Under the pieces are notes generated by a model. It saw only the letters and a list, made by a program, of their open reading frames with translations. It did not search any database and was not told where the DNA came from. Source: an uncultured Pelagibacteraceae bacterium (GTDB lineage Bacteria > Pseudomonadota > Alphaproteobacteria > Pelagibacterales > Pelagibacteraceae). Taken from it: DNA of 49,010 nucleotides. The stretch covers positions 1 to 49,010 of the forward strand of contig CACORY010000008.1 of NCBI GenBank assembly GCA_902629695.1. The letters run 5' to 3'. Made by a program: the position numbers and the translations under genes. Positions 43,458 through 49,010 of this stretch are shown piece by piece (the first letter of the stretch is position 1; each line of letters begins with the position of its first letter).

Positions 43458-44117
43458 ATGAAAAAAATACAAATTTCACCCTCAATTTTATCTGCTGATT
43501 TTAGCAACTTAGGTGAAGAGATACAAAAATTAGAAAAAGCTGGCGCAGACATGATCCATGTAGATGTTATGGATGGTCATTTTGTTCCAAATCTGACAAT
43601 TGGGCCTCCTGTAATTAAAGCTTTAAAAAAATATACATCATTGGTTTTTGATGTTCACTTAATGATTTCACCAGTACATGAATACATAGAGGCTTACTCA
43701 GACTCAGGTGCAGATATTATCACTATACACCCTGAAGCGACAGATGATTTAAACGCATCTATTTTAAAAATAAAAGAATTAAAAAAAAAGGTTGGTGTTT
43801 CTTTAAATCCTGAAACTAAAATTGATACAATTTTAAATCATCTAAACAAAATTGATTTAGTATTAATAATGAGTGTAAATCCTGGTTTTGGAGGTCAAAA
43901 ATTTATGCCTGAAGTTTTAGATAAAGTAAAAAAATTAAAAAAGATAAGAGATGAAAGTAAACTTAATTTTGATATTGAGATTGATGGTGGAATAAATTTT
44001 GAAAATTCAAAAACGGCGATAGAAGCAGGAGTAAACATTCTTGTATCAGGTACAACAGTTTTTAAAAGCAATAATGGAGATATTAAAAAAAATATTGAAT
44101 TATTAAAATCTAAATAA
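43458..44117 (+). CDS. rpe: Ribulose-phosphate 3-epimerase
   Basis: 219 residues, TIM barrel. ISPSILSADFSNLGEE (6-21), the metal-binding HVDVMDGHFVPN (34-45), VHLMI and the MSVNPGFGGQKF phosphate loop (140-151) are all present. It interconverts ribulose-5-phosphate and xylulose-5-phosphate in the pentose phosphate pathway. It is 4 bases upstream of the heparinase-like gene, in the alphaproteobacterial order rpe-heparinase-purH. Confidence 0.96.
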   Translation: MKKIQISPSILSADFSNLGEEIQKLEKAGADMIHVDVMDGHFVPNLTIGPPVIKALKKYTSLVFDVHLMISPVHEYIEAYSDSGADIITIHPEATDDLNASILKIKELKKKVGVSLNPETKIDTILNHLNKIDLVLIMSVNPGFGGQKFMPEVLDKVKKLKKIRDESKLNFDIEIDGGINFENSKTAIEAGVNILVSGTTVFKSNNGDIKKNIELLKSK

Positions 44118-44121
44118 CATA

Positions 44122-45714
44122 ATGATTTATATAAATCAGTTTTTTTCTAATGTTTCAAAAAATTTAAGAAAATTATATTTAAATTCGAATATTTACGACA
44201 GAAAAATCTCAAAAAAGATTACGAATAATTTTAATTACAAACCAAGTCCACATTTATTATCATCATTAGTAAAATATCAAAAAAAAAGATTTAAAATTGA
44301 TGTCTCATCTATTTCTAATCTAAATTCAAAAAATTTGGACAAGAAAGAATTTTATAAATTTAACAGTTTCAATTGGTTTTTAAGTTTAGATTTAAAGTCA
44401 GAGAAAGATGCAATTCAATCTCTAATTTCACAATGGATACAAATTAATGGCAAATTTAATTCTAAAAGTTGGAATTTTAATCTTACGGCAAAAAGAATTA
44501 TTGCATGGTTATCATGTCATAGTCTTACTTTTGAAAAAAGTAGTGAAAAATATAAATTAATATTTAATAAAATCATTCAAAAACAAGCAAATCATTTAAT
44601 AAGTGAGATAGATAAAACACAACAAATTGAAAATAAGATAACTGGGTGCGCTGCAATTATTCTTGTTGGACTGTGTTACAAAAATCAAACTTATCTGGAT
44701 TTTGGATTAGAAAGTTTAAAAAAGATCACTAAAATGTCTTTGGATAATTCAGGTTTTCCGAGGTCAAGAAATACGAAACAATTAATATTTTATCTAAAAT
44801 ATTTTATACTTATAAGAGAATGGTATAAGGAGTCCCAAAACCAAATTCCAGAATATGTTGATGAAACTATTTTTTATCTGGGCCAAGCATATGCATTCAT
44901 GTGGCAAAATGTGAATTCAGATCTTTTGTTTAATGGAAATACAAACTCAGATAATGTTGATTTTGATAATTATCTAAAAAGATTAGGTTACAAATTTAAA
45001 AATGACCATCATGATTACGGTGGATATATAATTTTAAAAGATAAAAATACTTTATTAACTATGGATGTTGGATCGACACCAAATATAAAATATACACAAG
45101 ATTATCAATCGGGAGCCCTGTCATTTGAAATTATTAGAAAAGGTAAAAAATTAATTAGTAATTGTGGTTATTATAATAAAATTAATAAGAAACTGAATCA
45201 AATTTCAAGATCCACCGCTTCACAAAGCACATTAACTATTGATGATCACTCATCTTGTAGAATTAACGGATTATCTTTAATAGACAGGGGTTTAAAAATA
45301 ATAAAAAAAGAGACAGTTTTTGAAAAGAATTATTGGAAAATAAATGCTGCACACGATGGTTATTCTAGAAATTATGGATCAATACATGAAAGAAAAATTG
45401 AATTTTACCCTGAAAAAATGAAATTTATAGGAATAGATAAAATTATTAAAAAAAAAAAATATAATTACAAATTTGATATTAGGTTTCATTTTGAACCAAC
45501 CATTAAATTAATGAAAACACAAGACAATAAGACAATTTTAATAGAATTAGCTGATGAGGGATGGAGATTCACTTGTGAAGATTTTGAAATTAATATTGAT
45601 AATGGTTTATATTTCGGTAATAAAAATTCTTATACTGAAAATCAAAATATTTTTATATCTGGTGTTATTAATCATCAAATAGAAAATATTAATTGGGAAA
45701 TAGCAAAAATTTAA
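44122..45714 (+). CDS. Heparinase II/III-like protein
   Basis: 530 residues. An alpha-helical N-terminal half (toroid-like, about 50-290) and a C-terminal beta-rich heparinase II/III domain starting near DYGGYIILKDKNTLLTMDVG (about 302-321) are visible. NAAHDGYSRNYGSIHERKI (about 409-427) carries the His and Tyr typical of the family. No signal peptide, so it is likely cytoplasmic, unlike true secreted polysaccharide lyases. Its fixed position next to purH in alphaproteobacteria suggests a cell-wall or housekeeping role, not known precisely. Confidence 0.83.
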   Translation: MIYINQFFSNVSKNLRKLYLNSNIYDRKISKKITNNFNYKPSPHLLSSLVKYQKKRFKIDVSSISNLNSKNLDKKEFYKFNSFNWFLSLDLKSEKDAIQSLISQWIQINGKFNSKSWNFNLTAKRIIAWLSCHSLTFEKSSEKYKLIFNKIIQKQANHLISEIDKTQQIENKITGCAAIILVGLCYKNQTYLDFGLESLKKITKMSLDNSGFPRSRNTKQLIFYLKYFILIREWYKESQNQIPEYVDETIFYLGQAYAFMWQNVNSDLLFNGNTNSDNVDFDNYLKRLGYKFKNDHHDYGGYIILKDKNTLLTMDVGSTPNIKYTQDYQSGALSFEIIRKGKKLISNCGYYNKINKKLNQISRSTASQSTLTIDDHSSCRINGLSLIDRGLKIIKKETVFEKNYWKINAAHDGYSRNYGSIHERKIEFYPEKMKFIGIDKIIKKKKYNYKFDIRFHFEPTIKLMKTQDNKTILIELADEGWRFTCEDFEINIDNGLYFGNKNSYTENQNIFISGVINHQIENINWEIAKI

Positions 45715-47249
45715 TGAAAAAGATTAGATCAGCCTTAATCTCAGTTTCTAATAAAAAAAATTTAAAACCACTACTAAAAATACTCCAAAAAAATAATATA
45801 AAAATTATTAGTTCTGGAGGAACCTTTAAAACAATTAAGGACCTTAAATTTAAATGTATTGAAGTATCAAACTTCACTAGATTTAGTGAGATACTTGATG
45901 GAAGAGTAAAAACTTTACATCCAAAAATTCATGCTGGAATATTAAATAAAAGAAATAGTAAAACTCATCAAAATGATTTAAAAAAAAATAATTTTGAAAA
46001 TATAGACTTGGTTATAGTTAATTTTTACCCATTCGAAAAAACCTTAGAAAAAACAAAAAATCATAATAAGATTATAGAAAATATTGATATAGGTGGTCCA
46101 GCAATGGTCAGGGCTGCAGCTAAAAATTATAATGATGTGACAGTAATTACTTCAAATGAATATTATGACGATCTTATAAATGAACTTAAGAAAAATAAAG
46201 GATCAACCTCACTGGAATTTAGAAAAAAAATGTCACAAATTGCATTTTCAGAAACAACTTATTATGATTTAGCTATATCAAATTATCTTAATCAATCTGC
46301 AAAAATAGATTTTCCACAAAAAAAAATTATACTAGGAAATCTTTTTGAGAAATTAAGATATGGTGAAAATCCACACCAAGAAAGTGCTCTTTACACAATA
46401 AACAAAAAACTAAATTTAGAAAAAATACACGGAAAAGAATTAAGTTATAACAACTATAATGATATTTTTTCAGCATTAAAAATTTCCAAATCGCTACCAA
46501 AGAATATTGGTACGGTAATAGTAAAACATGCAAATCCATGTGGTATTTCAATCAAGGAAGATAAATTAGAAAGTTACAAAAGTGCGATATCATGTGATCC
46601 AATTAGTGCTTTTGGTGGTATTGTGTGTTGTAATTATGAGATAAATGAGAGTTTAGCGAAAGAACTTAAAAAAATTTTCTTAGAAGTTATTATTGCGAAT
46701 GGCTTCGAAAAAAAAGCACTTAGAATTCTTAAAACAAAAAAGAATTTAAGATTGATAGATGCAACAAATTTTACATTAAATCAAAATTTTAAATTTATTT
46801 CAGCTAATAATGCAATCTTATATCAATCTGAAGACAAGAAAAATTTTACAAAAAAAGATTTTAAGGTTGTATCAAAAAGAAAGCCAAACAAATCCCAATT
46901 TGAAAACTTAATATTTGCTTTCAACGTTTGTAGATTTGTAAAATCAAACGCAATAGTTCTTGTGAGTGACAAATCAACAGTTGGTATAGGATCAGGTCAA
47001 CCAAGTAGGCTTGATAGTTGTCAAATAGCAATAGATAAAATGAATAAATTTAATAATAACAAAGGTGAAATTATTGCTGCATCTGATGCTTTTTTTCCTT
47101 TTATAGATGGTGTTGAAAAATTAATTCAATCAGGAATTTCAGCAATAATTCAACCCCATGGATCGATTAAAGATAAAGAAATTATAAAATTTGCAAATAG
47201 AACTAACACAATTCTGATATTTTCAAAAACACGTCACTTTAATCATTAA
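45714..47249 (+). CDS. purH: Bifunctional AICAR formyltransferase/IMP cyclohydrolase
   Basis: 511 residues from the ATG at 45714, which overlaps the previous stop by one base (TAATG). A longer frame exists but would start inside the upstream gene. The N-terminal IMP cyclohydrolase domain shows SSGGTFKTI (about 31-39) and VSNFTRFSEILDGRVKTLHP. The C-terminal formyltransferase shows VKHANPCGIS, GIGSGQPSRLDS and SDAFFPFIDG. It carries out the last two steps of IMP synthesis, using 10-formyl-THF supplied through FolD. Confidence 0.96.
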   Translation: MKKIRSALISVSNKKNLKPLLKILQKNNIKIISSGGTFKTIKDLKFKCIEVSNFTRFSEILDGRVKTLHPKIHAGILNKRNSKTHQNDLKKNNFENIDLVIVNFYPFEKTLEKTKNHNKIIENIDIGGPAMVRAAAKNYNDVTVITSNEYYDDLINELKKNKGSTSLEFRKKMSQIAFSETTYYDLAISNYLNQSAKIDFPQKKIILGNLFEKLRYGENPHQESALYTINKKLNLEKIHGKELSYNNYNDIFSALKISKSLPKNIGTVIVKHANPCGISIKEDKLESYKSAISCDPISAFGGIVCCNYEINESLAKELKKIFLEVIIANGFEKKALRILKTKKNLRLIDATNFTLNQNFKFISANNAILYQSEDKKNFTKKDFKVVSKRKPNKSQFENLIFAFNVCRFVKSNAIVLVSDKSTVGIGSGQPSRLDSCQIAIDKMNKFNNNKGEIIAASDAFFPFIDGVEKLIQSGISAIIQPHGSIKDKEIIKFANRTNTILIFSKTRHFNH

Positions 47250-47261
47250 ACAGGGATAAAA

Positions 47262-47597
47262 TTAAATTTTATCAATTTTAGCTGCTAAAATAAAATCACT
47301 TTCAGCTAATCCCTCTATGGCATGAGTAAAAATTTTAATTTTTGCATAACCCCATCCAAAACAAATATCAGGATGATGTCCCTCTTTTTCTGCAATTTCT
47401 CCAACCTTATTGACAAAATTCTGACTCTTTAAAAAATTCTCAAATTTAAATTCTTTTATCAAAAAATAGTTTGATGAAGCATCTTTATTGACTTCCCAAC
47501 CATCTACTTTTTTTATATATTCGTGAATTTTTGATATATCAAAAGCCGGGATACCACCTTCACATGGAACACATTTTTTTTCAGACAAATCACTCAT
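47262..47597 (-). CDS. phhB: Pterin-4a-carbinolamine dehydratase
   Basis: 111 residues, whole PCD domain. The active site EGHHPDICFGWGYAKIKIFTH (about 80-100) has the adjacent His pair and the later His. It regenerates dihydrobiopterin-type cofactor after phenylalanine hydroxylase, or dehydrates a related pterin; moonlighting in molybdopterin or folate metabolism is known in the family. The start lies only 7 bases after the 3' end of the tRNA-Gly gene with no terminator between, so the mRNA probably comes from the tRNA transcript. Confidence 0.93.
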   Translation of the reverse strand: MSDLSEKKCVPCEGGIPAFDISKIHEYIKKVDGWEVNKDASSNYFLIKEFKFENFLKSQNFVNKVGEIAEKEGHHPDICFGWGYAKIKIFTHAIEGLAESDFILAAKIDKI

Positions 47598-47604
47598 AAT
47601 TTTT

Positions 47605-47679
47605 TGGAGCGGGCAAAGGGGCTCGAACCCTCGACCTTCTCGTTGGCAACGAGACGCTCTACCACTGAGCTACGCCCGC
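47605..47679 (-). tRNA. tRNA-Gly (GCC anticodon)
   Basis: 75 bases including an encoded CCA. The acceptor stem GCGGGCG pairs with TGCCCGC (last pair G-U). The D-arm is GCTC..GAGC, the anticodon stem TCTCG/CGAGA with loop TTGCCAA, and the T-arm GAGGG/CCCTT with loop TTCGAGC. Anticodon GCC reads GGC/GGU glycine codons. A good promoter lies directly upstream. Confidence 0.98.
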
Positions 47680-47688
47680 ATTTAAAAT

Positions 47689-47716
47689 ATTATAGATCAA
47701 GACTGTATTTTAGCAA
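47689..47716 (-). promoter_or_regulatory. Promoter of tRNA-Gly (and probably phhB)
   Basis: On the minus strand, TTGCTA (-35, 47716-47711), a 16-base spacer and a perfect TATAAT (-10, 47694-47689) place the transcription start within a few bases of the tRNA 5' end at 47679. It is the best sigma-70-type promoter I see in the window. Confidence 0.75.
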
Positions 47717-47850
47717 GAATAATTAAAATAGATTTTATAAATCATTTGTATAAAATATTGAAAATGCATATTTTGAAGCATATGACAAATATACTAATTA
47801 AAATTTAGATAATATTGATTTAAGTTAAATTATATTTAAAGTTTAATTAA

Positions 47851-48498
47851 ATGAAAAAAGAAAACTTACCTAATATCTTACCGGTTTTTCCATTAAGTAA
47901 CTTTATAATTTTTCCAAATACTTCCGTACCATTAAATATTTTTGAGCCCAGGTATATCGATATGATAAATGATAGCATGAAGTCAAATAAGCTTATTGGT
48001 ATGATACAACCAAAAAACACACAATCAGATAATGACTACACTCCAAAACTATATCAAGTTGGCTGTATGGGGAAAATAACTGCATTTAAAGAGACTGATG
48101 ATAAAAGATATTTAATTGAGTTAAAAGGAATAATAAGATTTCAGATTAATAAAGAAATCAAAACAAATAAAAAATATCGTGAATGTGAAGTTAATTTTAA
48201 AAATTATTATGAGGATCTAATTGAAAAAAAAGCAGAACTTAAATTTTCCGACTTAGATTTGATTTTCAAAGATTTGAAATCTCTTTTTGAAAAAAGAGGT
48301 TTCATTGTAAATTGGAAAGCACTAGAGAATCAAAGTTTAGATGAAACAATAAATGCGTTAGCGATGGCATCACCTTTTACACTCGAGGAAAAACAAGCAT
48401 TATTAGAAGCACAAAGTTTAGATGTAAGAAAAACTAAAATTGCTAAAATATTGAACACATATTCTTTTGATCAATATAATAATACAACAATTCAGTGA
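47851..48498 (+). CDS. Lon N-terminal (LON substrate-binding) domain protein
   Basis: 215 residues covering only the LON-SB domain: LPVFPLSNFIIFPNTSVPLNIFEPRY (in two parts at 10-35), the GMIQPK strand, and a C-terminal helical part (PFTLEEKQALLEAQSL). It lacks the ATPase and protease domains of Lon. Such proteins are common in alphaproteobacteria, possibly binding unfolded proteins; function is not settled. The 171-base region before it contains tRNA and AT-rich DNA with no clear promoter. It ends just before the convergent ubiH-like gene. Confidence 0.9.
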   Translation: MKKENLPNILPVFPLSNFIIFPNTSVPLNIFEPRYIDMINDSMKSNKLIGMIQPKNTQSDNDYTPKLYQVGCMGKITAFKETDDKRYLIELKGIIRFQINKEIKTNKKYRECEVNFKNYYEDLIEKKAELKFSDLDLIFKDLKSLFEKRGFIVNWKALENQSLDETINALAMASPFTLEEKQALLEAQSLDVRKTKIAKILNTYSFDQYNNTTIQ

Positions 48499-48499
48499 G

Positions 48500-49010
48500 C
48501 TAAATTGTCATACCGATATCAGCTAATTTTTTAAAAGTCCTATTAAAAATTTTATTTTTCCCTATGAGTTTTATTGAATTGCTTAAAAATTGATTTTTAA
48601 ATCTTCTTTCAAAATTAAAAAATTCATAAATGAAATCTACGCCTGAAGAAAAAAGATAATTCTTATGTTTTATTTCTTTTTGAAAATCAGAACAAACAGA
48701 GCTATCAAGGTCTAGTCCATTGCCAATTCTTAACTTAATTAATTTTGTCAATACTTTAATATCTCTTAAAGTCATATTAAAGCCCTGGCCTGCCAATGGA
48801 TGTATCTGGTGAAGTAAGTCACCGAATGCTAAGATGTTTTTATGATAATAAATTCTTAGATTATTTGATTTAATTTCAAATTTTTCTATTTTGTCAACTT
48901 TTGTAAGAGCATATTTTTTTCCATATTTTTCGATCAAATATCTTAAATTCACATCATCAGTACCTCTTGCTGAAAAAACAATTGAAGTTTCTTTGGATGA
49001 TAAAGGCAGA
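48500..49010 (-). CDS. UbiH/VisC/Coq6-family FAD monooxygenase (5' end cut by window edge)
   Basis: Only the C-terminal 169 residues are in the window; the frame is open to the edge (LPLSSKETSIVFSARG precedes the visible part). The second FAD motif is clear: FGDLLHQIHPLAGQGFNMTL, with the GD and the HP-AGQG signature of aromatic ring hydroxylases in ubiquinone synthesis. The exact position hydroxylated on the ring cannot be told. It likely acts at the membrane surface. A GTG at 48952 is an internal codon, not the start. Confidence 0.9.
   Translation of the reverse strand, partial: LPLSSKETSIVFSARGTDDVNLRYLIEKYGKKYALTKVDKIEKFEIKSNNLRIYYHKNILAFGDLLHQIHPLAGQGFNMTLRDIKVLTKLIKLRIGNGLDLDSSVCSDFQKEIKHKNYLFSSGVDFIYEFFNFERRFKNQFLSNSIKLIGKNKIFNRTFKKLADIGMTI

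Noticed and set aside
45693-45713. Upstream extension of purH
   Set aside because: It overlaps the heparinase gene and precedes the conserved N-terminus. The ATG at 45714 in TAATG is the coupled start.
47752-47774. Inverted repeat AAAATAT / ATATTTT upstream of the Lon-domain gene
   Set aside because: Short, pure A/T, and expected by chance in DNA of this composition. No T-run or promoter position gives it a role.
48500-48952. A 150-residue protein starting at the GTG at 48952
   Set aside because: The frame stays open upstream to the window edge with UbiH-like sequence, so it is the end of a longer gene.
1-49010. Mobile elements, prophage, CRISPR arrays and toxin-antitoxin or defence genes
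   Set aside because: No transposase, integrase, direct-repeat array or recognised defence domain was seen, and composition appears uniform across the window.

Overview
The window looks like a piece of a streamlined marine alphaproteobacterial genome, most probably SAR11 (Pelagibacterales). The DNA is very AT-rich. Genes are packed with overlaps of 1-22 bases or gaps of a few bases. Unpaired intergenic stretches are rare: the longest are 171 bases (47680-47850) and 160 bases (16986-17145). The gene set is alphaproteobacterial: a ccm cytochrome c maturation operon, hemC/hemD divergent from tsaD, an IalB-like protein, DUF2794, HspQ, a DUF4212/sodium symporter pair and rpe-heparinase-purH. I see no insertion sequence, phage, CRISPR array or rRNA. 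This assignment is inference from composition and gene content, not from a marker gene.

Region by region. 1-12339 (all minus strand) holds a partial alpha/beta hydrolase, an EamA exporter, a small membrane protein, an amidase, and a three-part TRAP transporter of the TakP (2-oxo acid) type with a strong terminator hairpin between the binding-protein gene and the permease genes. Upstream come a D-2-hydroxyacid dehydrogenase, a GlcD/D-lactate-type flavoprotein, a class I aminotransferase and two tandem FMN-dependent L-2-hydroxyacid dehydrogenases. Together these read as uptake and oxidation of 2-hydroxy/2-oxo acids of both stereochemistries. 12348-16985 (minus) is ccmC-D-E-F-G-H followed by a PagL-like outer membrane lipid A deacylase. 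A conserved-looking stem-loop with a U-tract sits just upstream of ccmC, and hspQ lies beyond it. 17554-22919 carries yciB, DUF2794, a Bax-inhibitor-1 protein, an aldo/keto reductase, an IalB-like protein, argG, an unknown membrane protein and a PsiE-like protein.

22926-32175 is the most unusual part. Two different photolyase-family genes bracket a translationally coupled minus-strand operon: a photolyase with altered iron-sulfur cysteines, a 43-residue DUF2256 zinc ribbon, a DUF4174 protein with an extra C-terminal domain, a secreted FG-GAP/UnbV protein, a secreted 10-cysteine protein, a glutamine amidotransferase and a small membrane protein. A short-chain dehydrogenase lacking the catalytic tyrosine starts divergently, followed by a PQQ-type sugar dehydrogenase and a metallo-beta-lactamase-fold hydrolase.

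32172-36527 (minus) is hemC-hemD-mscS-yggT-folD plus two small membrane proteins. 36581-40185 (plus) is tsaD, an EVE-domain gene and acetyl-CoA synthetase with an extreme Lys/Arg-rich N-terminal tail. 40932-43006 is a two-gene sodium:solute symporter (acetate/pyruvate type by family) ending in a clear terminator. 43074-47249 is a YggT-like protein, rpe, a heparinase-like protein and purH. The end holds a tRNA-Gly(GCC) that reads directly into a pterin carbinolamine dehydratase gene, a Lon-N-domain protein, and a UbiH-type hydroxylase cut by the window edge.
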